The notes under the pieces: model-generated
The model's database searches: none
What the model was told of the DNA's origin: nothing
The model's input: the letters and a program-made list of their open reading frames with translations, nothing else
Part shown: piece after piece, positions 7,387 through 15,522 of the stretch
How positions within the stretch are numbered: the stretch's first letter is position 1
Layout: every line of letters starts with the position of its first letter
Translations under genes and position numbers: made by a program
Assembly: GCA_905234625.1 (NCBI GenBank)
Contig: CAJOIC010000043.1
Location: 1-45,682 of the forward strand
Origin: an uncultured Oscillospiraceae bacterium
GTDB lineage: Bacteria; Bacillota; Clostridia; Oscillospirales; Oscillospiraceae
Length of the DNA: 45,682 bases
Direction: 5' to 3'

Positions 7387-8210
7387 CAGTTCACACCTCC
7401 CAGCTCGGCCATGGCCTTCTCATAGCTCGCGTCGTCGATGGCCTTGCCGTGCCAGCCGGCCTGGCCCTCCATGAAGGAGACGCCCTTACCCTTGACGGTG
7501 TCGGCGATGATGACGGTGGGGACGTCCTTCGTGGCCTCGGCGGCGTCGAAGGCGCGGTTCAGGGCCCGCAGATCGTGGCCGTCGGCACGGATGACGTGCC
7601 AGCCGAAGGCCTGCCATTTGGCCTCCAGGTCCCGGAGGGGCATGATCTCGTCGGTGGTACCGTCCAGCTGGACCTTGTTATAGTCCACCACGGCGCAGAG
7701 ATTATCCAGCCGGAACTTGGGGGCGGAGGCGGCGGCCTCCCAGACGGCGCCCTCGTCCAGCTCGCCGTCTCCCAGGACGGCGTACACCCGTGCGGAGGAG
7801 CCGTTCAGCTTCAGGCCGATGGCCATGCCCTGGGCGGCGGCCAGGCCGATGCCCAGCGGTCCGGAGGGCAGGTCCACGCCGGGGGTGTGGTTGGTGGGAT
7901 GGCCCTGCAGGGGGGAGCCCAGCTGCCGCAGGGTGTCCATGCAGTCCGCGGGAAGGAAGCCCTTCTCGATCAGGTTGCGGTACAGCATGGGGGCGGCGTG
8001 GCCCTTGCAGAGGACCAGGCGGTCCCGGTCCGGGTCCTCCGGCCCGGGGACGTTCATGCGATGCTGATACAGCAGGGTGAGGATCTCGCAGACGGAGAGA
8101 CTGCCGCCGGGATGTCCGGACTGCGCCTTGTGGATGGCGGTCAGGACCTCGCGGCGGAAGCGAAGGCACAGGGCCTCCAGCTCCTTCTGCCGTTCCATGG
8201 TCAGTTCCAT
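7386..8210 (-). CDS. Transketolase, N-terminal subunit
   Basis: 274 residues, the thiamine-diphosphate-binding half of a split transketolase. Marks: SGHPGGSLSVCEIL, LCKGHAAPMLY, and the ThDP motif GDGELDEG (about 146-153) with the trailing VVDYNK. It starts at 8210 with AAGGAG 6 nt upstream; first gene of a three-gene operon with the C-subunit and galactokinase. Substrates (fructose-6-P, xylulose-5-P, ribose-5-P) are known for the family; the operon with a sugar kinase suggests pentose/hexose catabolism (inference). Confidence 0.93.
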   Translation of the reverse strand: MELTMERQKELEALCLRFRREVLTAIHKAQSGHPGGSLSVCEILTLLYQHRMNVPGPEDPDRDRLVLCKGHAAPMLYRNLIEKGFLPADCMDTLRQLGSPLQGHPTNHTPGVDLPSGPLGIGLAAAQGMAIGLKLNGSSARVYAVLGDGELDEGAVWEAAASAPKFRLDNLCAVVDYNKVQLDGTTDEIMPLRDLEAKWQAFGWHVIRADGHDLRALNRAFDAAEATKDVPTVIIADTVKGKGVSFMEGQAGWHGKAIDDASYEKAMAELGGVN

Positions 8211-8269
8211 ATCGTTCTCCTTAGGTCATTGGGCATACTTTGACAATTTATGGTTTTTAGGCAAATCTC

Positions 8270-8298
8270 ATTATATATTTGCTTTCTTGGGAAATCAA
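8270..8298 (-). promoter_or_regulatory. Promoter of the transketolase-galK operon
   Basis: On the minus strand TTGATT (plus 8293-8298), 17-nt spacer, TATAAT (plus 8270-8275). It physically overlaps the divergent promoter of the nicotinate phosphoribosyltransferase gene. Confidence 0.75.
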
Positions 8299-8307
8299 CG
8301 CTATAAT
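8279..8307 (+). promoter_or_regulatory. Promoter of the nicotinate phosphoribosyltransferase gene
   Basis: TTGCTT (8279-8284), 17-nt spacer, perfect TATAAT (8302-8307). The -35 box lies inside the spacer of the opposing promoter, so polymerase could probably occupy only one at a time. Confidence 0.65.
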
Positions 8308-8344
8308 GTGTTACCAGTATTACAAAAATAAACGAGGTCAAGCC

Positions 8345-9796
8345 ATGGAAAACATCAAATCCCTCAATTTCAGCATGCTCTGCGACTTTTACGAGCTGAC
8401 CATGGGCAACGGCTACCTGGCCAGCGGCATGAAGGACCGGATCACCTACTTCGATCTCTTTTTCCGCGCCGTGCCGGACGGCGGCGGCTTTGCCATCGCC
8501 GCGGGTCTCGACCAGGTGATCGAGTATGTGAAGAACCTGCATTTCGACCAGGCGGATATCGATTACCTCCGGGGCCGGGGCCTCTTCACCGAGGAGTTCC
8601 TGGAATATCTGGCGGATTTCCGGTTCACCGGCGATATCTGGGCCGTGCCGGAGGGCACGCCTGTCTTCCCCCGGGAGCCCATCCTCACCGTTCGGGCCCC
8701 CGCCATCCAGGCGCAGCTCCTGGAGACCTATATGCTCTGCACCCTGAACCACCAGAGCCTCATCGCAACCAAGGCCAGCCGCATCTGCCGGGCGGCGGAC
8801 GGCCGGGCGGTGCTGGAGTTCGGCTCCCGCCGGGCCCAGGGCTCCGACGCCGCCATCCTGGGCGCGAGAGCGGCCTATATCGGCGGCTGCGCCGGTACGG
8901 CCTGCACCCTGTCCGACCAGCTCTTCGGCGTCCCTGCCGGGGGCACCATGGCCCATGCCTGGGTGCAGATGTTCGACTCGGAGCTCGAGGCCTTCCGGGC
9001 CTACTGCCGCACCTATCCCCACGCCGCCACCCTGCTGGTGGACACCTATAACACCCTCCAGTCCGGCATCCCCAACGCCATCCGGGCCTTCGACGAGATC
9101 TTGAAGCCCCTGGGCATCAAAAAATGCGGCATCCGCCTGGACTCCGGGGACCTTGCCTACCTCAGCCGCAAGGCCCGTCAGATGCTGGACGCCGCCGGCT
9201 GGACGGAGTGCACCATCACCTGCTCCAACGCTCTCGACGAGTATATCATCAAGGACCTCATCCGCCAGGGCGCCTGCATCGACACCTTCGGCGTGGGCGA
9301 GCGGCTCATCACCGCCCGCAGCGAGCCCGTCTTCGGCGGCGTGTACAAGCTGGCCGCCGTGGAGCGGGAGGACGGAACCATCGAGCCCAAGATCAAGATC
9401 AGTGAGAATCTCGAGAAGATCACGAACCCCCACTTCAAGAAGATCTACCGCTTCTTCGCAAACGACACCGGCAAGGCGCTCGCGGACTATCTCTGCGTCT
9501 ACGACGAGAAGGTGGACGATACGAAACCCCTCACCATCTTCGACCCGGATGCCACCTGGAAGGAGAAGACCCTGACGGACTTCACCGCCAAGGAGATCAT
9601 GCAGCCCATCTTCCGGGGCGGCGAGCTGGTGTACGAGCGGCCCACCCTGCCGGAGATCAAGGCCTACTGCGCCGAGCAGCTGGCCACCCTCTGGGACGAG
9701 GTGCGCCGGTTCGAGAACCCCCACCACTACTACGTGGACCTGTCCCAGAAGCTCTGGAACATCAAAAACGACCTCCTGCACGACCGCAGGAAGTGA
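8345..9796 (+). CDS. pncB: Nicotinate phosphoribosyltransferase
   Basis: 483 residues, close to the usual length. It converts nicotinate, PRPP and ATP to nicotinate mononucleotide, the first step of NAD+ salvage, in the cytoplasm. Marks: MLCDFYELTMGNGYL at the N-terminus, EFGSRRAQGSDAAILGARAAY with the loop His replaced in the GSRRAQG context typical of the Gram-positive subgroup, the TMAHAWVQ active-site segment, and the PRPP-binding GIRLDSGDL and FGVGERLITA. I start it at the ATG at 8345, behind GAGGT, and not at an in-frame codon 66 nt earlier, because the family begins with this segment and the promoter lies in the extension. Confidence 0.93.
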   Translation: MENIKSLNFSMLCDFYELTMGNGYLASGMKDRITYFDLFFRAVPDGGGFAIAAGLDQVIEYVKNLHFDQADIDYLRGRGLFTEEFLEYLADFRFTGDIWAVPEGTPVFPREPILTVRAPAIQAQLLETYMLCTLNHQSLIATKASRICRAADGRAVLEFGSRRAQGSDAAILGARAAYIGGCAGTACTLSDQLFGVPAGGTMAHAWVQMFDSELEAFRAYCRTYPHAATLLVDTYNTLQSGIPNAIRAFDEILKPLGIKKCGIRLDSGDLAYLSRKARQMLDAAGWTECTITCSNALDEYIIKDLIRQGACIDTFGVGERLITARSEPVFGGVYKLAAVEREDGTIEPKIKISENLEKITNPHFKKIYRFFANDTGKALADYLCVYDEKVDDTKPLTIFDPDATWKEKTLTDFTAKEIMQPIFRGGELVYERPTLPEIKAYCAEQLATLWDEVRRFENPHHYYVDLSQKLWNIKNDLLHDRRK

Positions 9797-9822
9797 TCGC
9801 GCGAAAAGCAGACCGCAAAAAA

Positions 9823-9863
9823 GCTGTGAGGATCGGGAGAAGTCCCTTTCCTCACAGCCTTTT
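9823..9863 (+). terminator. Terminator of the nicotinate phosphoribosyltransferase gene
   Basis: A 10-bp stem GCTGTGAGGA (9823-9832) with TCCTCACAGC (9849-9858), a 16-nt loop, then CTTTTG. Confidence 0.75.
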
Positions 9864-9923
9864 GTTTTGTGATGGTATCCACGCCCTCGACGCAGACGGG
9901 CGGCACGTTCAGCGACGCCTCTC

Positions 9924-9948
9924 CCATAAAAGTGCCTGCTTTTTATGG
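9924..9948 (-). terminator. Possible terminator of the glutamate symporter gene
   Basis: A perfect 8-bp stem CCATAAAA/TTTTATGG with a 9-nt loop, 10 nt past the symporter stop on its strand. The stem is AT-rich and no T-run follows, so the call is weak. Confidence 0.4.
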
Positions 9949-9957
9949 AAGAATAGA

Positions 9958-11334
9958 TCAGTCCTTCTTTTTCCTGCCCGCCTTGAAGATCACCAGGGCC
10001 AGGATCGCCCAATAGGCGACGGCGAGGCCCAGGGTCAAAAAGCACATGGCCGGGGAGCGGGAGGCAAGACCAACCAGCACCAGCACCGGCGCGCCGAGCA
10101 CGATGGCGAAGGTGGAGCCCACCACCAGGTTGTTCGCCGCGGGGGTGCTGAAATCGGGGTCGATCTCCCGCAGCAGCAGGATGCCGGAGCCGATGGTGCC
10201 CGTCTGCATGCCGAACATGGAGATGAGGCCCTCGTAGTAATAGCCGCGGTAGACGTGCTTGCAGGCGATCTTGAGCCAGTACCAGGTGACGAAGCCTCCG
10301 GCTACCGCCAGCAGGATGAAGGGCACCCACAGGCCGGTGAGATCCTGCAGGTCGATGGAGGCGATGCCCGCTACGATCATGATGTCGAAGAAGAAGCCGG
10401 AGAGGCGGTTGAGCAGGTAGTTGTTCTGGTACTGCCGCCGCACCAGACCCGCCTCCTTCGCCTTGTCCAGCAGCACCCGCACCAGGATGGCGAGGGCGGA
10501 GCCGATGATGAAGTTGAAGCCCCAGAGCAGGGTGTTCAGGGTGTTGGCCAGCCCCTCGGACAGGGCGGAGATGCCGGAGGTCAGGCCCCAGGTGGCCAGG
10601 TAGGTGGCGAGATACACCAGCAGCACCATGGCCAGCTGCACGGAGAGCTTGTCCAGGGACTCGGAGACAGGGATCTCGTCCTCGTCCTGGAAGAAGCTCA
10701 GGTCAGGCTTTTCGGCGGTCTCGCCGTGGCCTGCGCGGACGGCGCCACGCTTCCTGAGGACGTTCAGCATGATGACGCCCACGATGCAGGCCACGATATA
10801 GCCCGCCGCCGCCAGAGCGAGGCCGAAGCTGCGCCCGCCGGTGAAGCCCAGGGCCTCATAGGTCATGCCCACGTTGTTGGCCTGTCCGGGACCCTGGCCG
10901 TAGCCCATGGGCAGCAGCAGGCCCGCGGCCTTGAACATGTCCGGCATGAAGGTATAGGCCAGAGCCAGGGTGATGATGAGTCCCGCGGCGCCCTGGACGA
11001 GGTAGCCTCCTACGATGATGGCGCCGGATTTGAGGCCCGTCAGGTCCCCCTTGCCGTCCTTGCTCTTCCTGGATACCCGCAGGCTCATGGCAATGAAGCC
11101 CAGGGCGATGCAGTGATACACCAGGATCTCCAGGAAATTATTGTCCACCGGGAGGACGTGCAGGTGCTTCAGGATCAGCATGATGAAGCCCGCGATGACG
11201 GCCGTGGGCATGAGGCTGTTCCGGATGAAAGCGAGCTTCTGCCGAAGGAAATTCGCCAGGAGGATGGCTCCGGCGATCATGCCCAGCTGGATGACGATGT
11301 TCCACAGGGCGGTGTTGGCGGCGGAAAAGTCCAT
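9958..11334 (-). CDS. gltS: Sodium/glutamate symporter, GltS family
   Basis: 458 residues with about 11-12 membrane spans in two inverted halves. Family loops are clear: LLLPMGYGQGPGQANNVG in the first half and SMFGMQTGTIGSGILLLREI with DPDFSTPAANNLVVGS in the second. A charged cytoplasmic loop (about 200-235, DLSFFQDEDEIP) separates the halves. GltS proteins bring in L-glutamate with Na+ across the cytoplasmic membrane; this divergent branch may carry a related dicarboxylate, so substrate is less sure than family. The start at 11334 has GGAGGT upstream. It faces the zinc-ribbon gene across a spacer with a palindromic operator. An Na+ gradient source, the oxaloacetate decarboxylase pump, is in the same window. 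Confidence 0.87.
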   Translation of the reverse strand: MDFSAANTALWNIVIQLGMIAGAILLANFLRQKLAFIRNSLMPTAVIAGFIMLILKHLHVLPVDNNFLEILVYHCIALGFIAMSLRVSRKSKDGKGDLTGLKSGAIIVGGYLVQGAAGLIITLALAYTFMPDMFKAAGLLLPMGYGQGPGQANNVGMTYEALGFTGGRSFGLALAAAGYIVACIVGVIMLNVLRKRGAVRAGHGETAEKPDLSFFQDEDEIPVSESLDKLSVQLAMVLLVYLATYLATWGLTSGISALSEGLANTLNTLLWGFNFIIGSALAILVRVLLDKAKEAGLVRRQYQNNYLLNRLSGFFFDIMIVAGIASIDLQDLTGLWVPFILLAVAGGFVTWYWLKIACKHVYRGYYYEGLISMFGMQTGTIGSGILLLREIDPDFSTPAANNLVVGSTFAIVLGAPVLVLVGLASRSPAMCFLTLGLAVAYWAILALVIFKAGRKKKD

Positions 11335-11366
11335 GAGGAGACCTCCGTTTTCTATGATTTACCACC

Positions 11367-11395
11367 ATGATAGCATAAAGACAAATCCTTGCCAA
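11367..11395 (-). promoter_or_regulatory. Promoter of the glutamate symporter gene
   Basis: TTGGCA (plus 11390-11395), 17-nt spacer, TATCAT (plus 11367-11372) on the minus strand. The -35 box lies inside the 26-bp palindrome. Confidence 0.7.
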
Positions 11396-11406
11396 GTTGG
11401 ATTTGT
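11381..11406. promoter_or_regulatory. Palindromic operator shared by gltS and the zinc-ribbon gene
   Basis: ACAAATCC (11381-11388) and GGATTTGT (11399-11406) form perfect 8-bp arms with a 10-nt centre. It overlaps the -35 boxes of both divergent promoters, so one bound regulator could control both genes. No regulator gene is adjacent. Confidence 0.6.
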
Positions 11407-11431
11407 GCTTTTTCCGGGAGTGTGGTACAAT
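11403..11431 (+). promoter_or_regulatory. Promoter of the zinc-ribbon gene
   Basis: TTGTGC (11403-11408), 17-nt spacer and TACAAT (11426-11431), preceded by TGG, which makes an extended -10 element. Confidence 0.7.
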
Positions 11432-11465
11432 GAAACAGATTAATGATTTGTAAGGAGGGATCCCC

Positions 11466-12302
11466 ATGTCCTTTTGCCCCTATTGCGGCGGAGAGACCGT
11501 CCCCGGCGCCCGTTTCTGCCCCGGCTGCGGCGCGGAGGTGGCGGCGGAGGCCATCGTCCCGGCGGCGCCTGCGGCCCCGGCTGCGGCGGAGGCCCCGGCC
11601 TATGACGCCGGGCTGCCGGAGTACAGCGTCGTTCTTTACTCCATCGGCACCTGCGCGCAGAGCTACGCCGACGATCTTCTGGAGGATATCCTGGGCTACA
11701 CGAAGTCCGAAGCCCGGCAGATCCTGAAGGTCCTGCCCACCCAGATCGCCCAGATGCTCACCATGCAGCAGGCCCAGTATATCGCCCAGGCTCTGACGGA
11801 GTACGGTATGCAGGTGGTGGTCCTCAAGGGCCAGACCGAGATCGACCTGAGCCCCTATGCCACCTCCTCCGTCTTCAATTCCGACGGGTCCTTCGTCTCC
11901 GGCGTGCTGACGGCTCTGGGGGCCATCACCGTGGCCAACCGCATCCGGTCCTTCCGGCGGTGGTCCCGGCCCAGCCTCCTGGAGATGCTGTTCGCTCCCA
12001 GATACCGCTGGACCCCGCCCCGGCATGTGACCAGAGTGCCCCGGCGGCATATCCTCGCCCCGTCACCGGCTCCCTCGCCGGCGCCCCATCGCCAGACCAT
12101 GCCCCGGAAGCTGGAGCAGCCCCGGCGCACCGGCGATGTCATCCGCGGCGTGACCAAGGCCCGGGACAATCGAGGCGGCATCCGCGCCTCCGGCTTCGCG
12201 GGCGGCAGGTCCTCCGGCGGGGGGAACGGTCCCGGCGGAGGACGCGGTCCCGGCGGAGGACGCGGTCCCGGCGGAGGGCACGGCTCCGGCGGACGCCGCT
12301 GA
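11466..12302 (+). CDS. Zinc-ribbon protein with L7/L12-C-terminal-like domain and Gly-rich tail
   Basis: 278 residues. Residues 1-25 are a zinc ribbon with paired CPYCG and CPGCG. An Ala/Pro linker follows (26-50). Residues 52-120 (YSVVLYSIG through EYGMQVVVL) resemble the ribosomal L7/L12 C-terminal/ClpS-type alpha-beta fold, a module found in several Firmicute proteins of unknown function. Residues 140-200 hold a short hydrophobic stretch and many Arg/Pro. The tail is (GPGGGR)n, encoded by a perfect 18-bp DNA repeat. Ribosome site AAGGAGGG, good spacing. The basic Gly/Arg tail would fit nucleic-acid or ribosome contact, but that is a guess. No assigned function; domain calls are by eye. Confidence 0.75.
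   Translation: MSFCPYCGGETVPGARFCPGCGAEVAAEAIVPAAPAAPAAAEAPAYDAGLPEYSVVLYSIGTCAQSYADDLLEDILGYTKSEARQILKVLPTQIAQMLTMQQAQYIAQALTEYGMQVVVLKGQTEIDLSPYATSSVFNSDGSFVSGVLTALGAITVANRIRSFRRWSRPSLLEMLFAPRYRWTPPRHVTRVPRRHILAPSPAPSPAPHRQTMPRKLEQPRRTGDVIRGVTKARDNRGGIRASGFAGGRSSGGGNGPGGGRGPGGGRGPGGGHGSGGRR
12228..12281 (+). repeat. 18-bp tandem repeat coding the GPGGGR tail
   Basis: GGTCCCGGCGGAGGACGC starts at 12228, 12246 and 12264 with almost no changes, followed by a degenerate partial unit. In-frame unit length means copy-number change would lengthen or shorten the tail without frameshift. Confidence 0.85.
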
Positions 12303-12310
12303 CAAATACA

Positions 12311-12340
12311 GCCTTCCTGCACCAAGCGGGAAGGCTTTTC
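12311..12340 (+). terminator. Terminator of the zinc-ribbon gene
   Basis: An 11-bp stem (12311-12321 with 12327-12337, one wobble), loop ACCAA, followed by TTTT. Confidence 0.85.
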
Positions 12341-12387
12341 TCATCGGTTTTTGTGGGATATTGCCGTAGCATTTATGGATGGGCTTA

Positions 12388-12396
12388 TGGTACAAT
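12388..12396 (+). promoter_or_regulatory. Extended -10 promoter of glyA
   Basis: TGGTACAAT: TG plus TACAAT (12391-12396), the same form as at 11423-11431. No good -35 box at 17 nt. The start codon is 47 nt downstream behind AAGGAG. Confidence 0.5.
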
Positions 12397-12442
12397 CTGA
12401 ATGGTTAACAAACTAATTCACTAAATTCCTAAGGAGACACCT

Positions 12443-13681
12443 ATGTACACACTGGACGCGCTGATGGGGTTCGACCCCGAGGTAGGCGCCGCCTGCGGCC
12501 GGGAGCTTCAGCGGCAGAGGGACAATATCGAGCTGATCGCCTCGGAGAACATCGTCTCGAAGGCGGTGCTCTGCGCCGCCGGCAGCATTCTCACCAACAA
12601 GTACGCGGAGGGCTACCCCGGCAAGCGGTATTACGGCGGCTGCGTCTATGTGGACGAGGTGGAGGAGATCGCCCGGGAGCGGGCCAAGAAGCTCTTCGGC
12701 GCGGAGCACGCCAACGTCCAGCCCCACAGCGGCGCCAACGCGAATCTCGCGGTGTTTTTCGGTCTGCTGGAGCATGGCGACACCGTGCTGAGCATGAGCA
12801 TGGCCGCCGGCGGGCATCTCTCCCACGGCGCTAAGATCAATATTTCCGGCAAGTACTTCAACATCGTGAACTACGGCGTGGACCCCGAGACGGAGATGCT
12901 GGACTATGACGCCATCCGGGCTTTGGCCCTGGAGCACCGGCCCAAGCTCATCCTGGTGGGCGCCAGCGCCTATCCCCGCACCATCGACTATGTCCGCTGC
13001 CGTGAAATCGCGGACGAGGTGGGAGCGTATCTCATGGCGGACATGGCCCACATCGCCGGCCTTGTGGCGGCGGGGGAGCACCCCTCGCCCGTGCCTTACG
13101 CGGACGTGGTCACCACTACCACCCACAAGACCCTCCGGGGCCCCAGAGGCGGTCTCATCCTGTGCAGGGCGGAGCTTGCCCAGAAGATCGACAAGGGCGT
13201 CTTCCCCGGCACCCAGGGCGGCCCTCTCATGCACATCATCGCCGCCAAGGCCGTGGCGCTCGGCGAGGCGCTGACGGAGGACTTCCGGGACTATCAGCGG
13301 CAGATCGTGAAAAACGCCGCAGTGCTGGCCCGGGGCCTCACGGACCGCGGCGTGCAGCTGGTGTCCGGCGGCACGGACAACCACCTGATGCTGGTGAAGC
13401 TCGTCGGCAGCGGCGTCACCGGCAAGGAGCTGGAGGCCCGGCTGGACGAGGTCCATATCACCGCCAACAAGAACGCCATCCCCTTCGATCCCCTGGGTCC
13501 CACGGTCACCAGCGGCGTGCGCCTCGGTACCCCTGCCGTCACCTCCCGGGGCTTCAAGGAGGCGGAGATGGCCCAGGTAGCCGGCTTCATCGCCGACGCC
13601 ATCGCGGATTACGACGGGAACAAGGAGCGCATCGCCGCGGAGGTCGCCGAGCTCTGCCGCCGCTTCCCCATCTACGACTGA
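12443..13681 (+). CDS. glyA: Serine hydroxymethyltransferase
   Basis: 412 residues, full length. A PLP enzyme that interconverts serine and glycine, passing a one-carbon unit to tetrahydrofolate; cytoplasmic. Marks: [59 protein letters not shown], and [16 protein letters not shown], where the Lys after TTTTH binds PLP. The C-terminal domain has [20 protein letters not shown]. Ribosome site AAGGAG 7 nt before the ATG. It stands alone between its own promoter and a repeat-borne hairpin terminator. Confidence 0.97.
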   Translation: MYTLDALMGFDPEVGAACGRELQRQRDNIELIASENIVSKAVLCAAGSILTNKYAEGYPGKRYYGGCVYVDEVEEIARERAKKLFGAEHANVQPHSGANANLAVFFGLLEHGDTVLSMSMAAGGHLSHGAKINISGKYFNIVNYGVDPETEMLDYDAIRALALEHRPKLILVGASAYPRTIDYVRCREIADEVGAYLMADMAHIAGLVAAGEHPSPVPYADVVTTTTHKTLRGPRGGLILCRAELAQKIDKGVFPGTQGGPLMHIIAAKAVALGEALTEDFRDYQRQIVKNAAVLARGLTDRGVQLVSGGTDNHLMLVKLVGSGVTGKELEARLDEVHITANKNAIPFDPLGPTVTSGVRLGTPAVTSRGFKEAEMAQVAGFIADAIADYDGNKERIAAEVAELCRRFPIYD

Positions 13682-14157
13682 CTTTTTGAATTCGCACTGA
13701 CGACTCGGTCGACCGGACTTTTGCGCCCGGTGACGAGGGCCGACCATCCGGTATGGGCTGATATGATACATTTCGCACCGACGGCTTGGTCGACCAAGCT
13801 TTTTGTGCCCGGCAACGAAGGCCGGCGATCCATAACAGACATAAACGCGCGTGAATGATTGCTGCGTGTTAGATAGAGGCTGGAAGAACCAGGGAGATGT
13901 ATTGACGGAATCTGTAGAGTGAGGGAGGTGAGGAGAAGGCCCGCCTCCTCCCGGCGGCCGGTCAGGGCAATGTCGCCCTTTTTGTCGTCCAGGCGGTAGG
14001 TCTCCCGGACGGTCTCGCCGGGGGCGGCTCTCTCCAGCATTTTGCGGAAGTCCCCCATGACGCCGGGGATGACGGCATTGCAGACGGCCAGGCCCTTTTT
14101 CTCCCCGTAGACGGCGGCGAAGGCGGCCCGGGCGGCCTGGATCCAGGTCAGGTTCAC
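13672..14157 (-). CDS. Hypothetical protein whose C-terminal half is encoded by the intergenic repeat
   Basis: An open frame of 161 codons. I start it at the GTG at 14157, where GTGA overlaps the stop of the upstream glycosyltransferase gene; a second GTG lies at 14169. Residues 1-80 ([20 protein letters not shown] at the start, later [20 protein letters not shown]) look like real coding sequence and match the codon use of the operon. The last 65-70 residues are translated from the two 60-bp repeats and contain two echoing segments ([16 protein letters not shown] and [16 protein letters not shown]). The frame also runs 10 nt into the end of glyA. Most likely the original stop was lost when the repeat arrived, so the protein may be a remnant. 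Function unknown. Confidence 0.5.
   Translation of the reverse strand: MNLTWIQAARAAFAAVYGEKKGLAVCNAVIPGVMGDFRKMLERAAPGETVRETYRLDDKKGDIALTGRREEAGLLLTSLTLQIPSIHLPGSSSLYLTRSNHSRAFMSVMDRRPSLPGTKSLVDQAVGAKCIISAHTGWSALVTGRKSPVDRVVSANSKSQS
13691..13832. repeat. Two copies of a degenerate 60-bp intergenic repeat
   Basis: Copy A is 13691-13750 and copy B 13772-13832, same orientation, 21 nt apart. Both begin TTCGCAC and share GGTCGACC, TTTTG, GCCCGG, GAAGGCCG-like blocks; by eye about 80% identical. Copy B contains a hairpin with a T-run. The sequence looks like a dispersed non-coding element; other genomic copies cannot be seen here. Confidence 0.75.
13784..13804 (+). terminator. Repeat-borne terminator after glyA
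   Basis: GCTTGG (13784-13789), loop TCGA, CCAAGC (13794-13799), then TTTTT. The only terminator-like structure downstream of glyA. Confidence 0.6.
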
Positions 14158-15494
14158 GACTGCCACCACCGTTCCAGCGTCCGGAAGAGGGGGCCCTTTT
14201 CCAGGTGATCCTCGATGCGCTGCTCCAGCTCCTCGCCCCGTTCCTCGATCTGACCCAGGGCGGTCATGAGCTCGCCCTGGGCGCGGAAGAACTCGTCCTG
14301 GGGCTTGAGCCGCCGCCGATATCCGCCGGAGCGGTAGCTGTCGATGACCACCTCATAGCGCTCGTAAGCCCGGGCCACGGCCTCCTCCCAGGAGATGTAC
14401 AGCTCCCGGGCGGCATTTTCCCCCACGCTCCGGGGCAGGCCGGGCTGACCGCACAGGGTCTCCAGCTTCGCCGCCAGGGAGGGGGCGTTCTCCCGGATGA
14501 GGAAGCCGTTCCGGCCGTCCGTGACGCCCTCCGCGGCGCAGCTTCCCTCGATGAGCACCGAGGCCAGGGAGCAGGCCGCCGCCTCCCGCACCACCAGGCC
14601 GTTGGTGTCGAAGGTGGAGGGGAAGAGGAAGAGGTCGGCCCGGCAGTACCAGGCCCGGATGACGTCCCGGTCCCGGATGGAGCCCGTGAAGAAGCATCGG
14701 TCCCCCAGGCCCAGCTTTTCCGCGTACGCCCTGACCTCCGGGCCGTCCGCGCCGTCTCCCACGAAGACCATGCGGAAGTCCGCGGATGTTTCCTTCAGGG
14801 CCGCCAGGGCGTCCAGGATGATGCGCAGGCCCTTGTACCACATGAGCCGCCCCACGAAGAGGAACACGGGCACGCCCTCCGGCAGGTCATAGCCCTCTGC
14901 TGCGGCGGCTATGGCGGCGTCGGAGACCCGTTCCCGGGGTACGTCCACGCCGTTTTCCATGACCAGGTAGTCCCCGTCGTAGCCCAGGGACCGGAGGTTC
15001 TCCCCCGCGCCGCGGCTCACCACCCAGACCTCGTCGCAGGCGCTGATGTTCTGGGCCAGGGCCCTGATGGCGGTCTGCTGCAGGAGCCTGCCGTGGACGG
15101 CCTTGGCGATGTCGATGTCGAATTTCGTGTGGTAGGTGAATACCAGGGGGATATCCAGCACGTTCCGGAACTCCCGGCCCAGCAGGGTGGAGGCCACGGG
15201 ACAGTGACTGTGCAGAAGCTCCACCTTCTCCTCCTTCAGACGGGCGGGCAGCTCCGGGCTGAAGGGTACTCCGGCCACATAGCCCACCACCTTCCGGGTG
15301 TCGATGCTGGGATAGCGCAGCACGGGGAAGGGGAAGCCGCTGTCGTCCGCGTCGGGATAGGCGGGGGTGGCTACCACGGCGTGGCCGTGGCCGGTCTCTA
15401 TATGCCGGGCGTAGTTCGTCACGGCGTTCGCCACGCCGTCGATGACAGGCGGGAAGGAATCGTTCAGAAGACAGATGCTGTGTCGTTGGGCCAT
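14154..15494 (-). CDS. GT4-family glycosyltransferase
   Basis: 446 residues with the two-Rossmann-domain GT-B layout. N-domain: ICLLNDSFPPVIDGVANAV, the usual acceptor-side loop, and HSHCPVASTLLGREF. C-domain: VPVFLFVGRLMWYKGLRII, FVGDGADGPEVRAYAEKLGL, FTGSIRDRDVIRAWYCRADL, and the donor motif PSTFDTNGLVVREAAA, in which the first Glu of EX7E is Asp. It is closest in pattern to diacylglycerol glucosyltransferases and other GT4 enzymes that use a nucleotide-sugar at the cytoplasmic face; acceptor unknown. A C-terminal Glu-rich helix (EERGEELEQRIEDHL) could be a coiled coil. Start chosen at 15494 (GAGGAGGA, 5-nt spacing), not at a codon 30 nt earlier. Confidence 0.88.
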   Translation of the reverse strand: MAQRHSICLLNDSFPPVIDGVANAVTNYARHIETGHGHAVVATPAYPDADDSGFPFPVLRYPSIDTRKVVGYVAGVPFSPELPARLKEEKVELLHSHCPVASTLLGREFRNVLDIPLVFTYHTKFDIDIAKAVHGRLLQQTAIRALAQNISACDEVWVVSRGAGENLRSLGYDGDYLVMENGVDVPRERVSDAAIAAAAEGYDLPEGVPVFLFVGRLMWYKGLRIILDALAALKETSADFRMVFVGDGADGPEVRAYAEKLGLGDRCFFTGSIRDRDVIRAWYCRADLFLFPSTFDTNGLVVREAAACSLASVLIEGSCAAEGVTDGRNGFLIRENAPSLAAKLETLCGQPGLPRSVGENAARELYISWEEAVARAYERYEVVIDSYRSGGYRRRLKPQDEFFRAQGELMTALGQIEERGEELEQRIEDHLEKGPLFRTLERWWQS

Positions 15495-15522
15495 GAGAGT
15501 CCTCCTCGATCGTTTTGACAGC

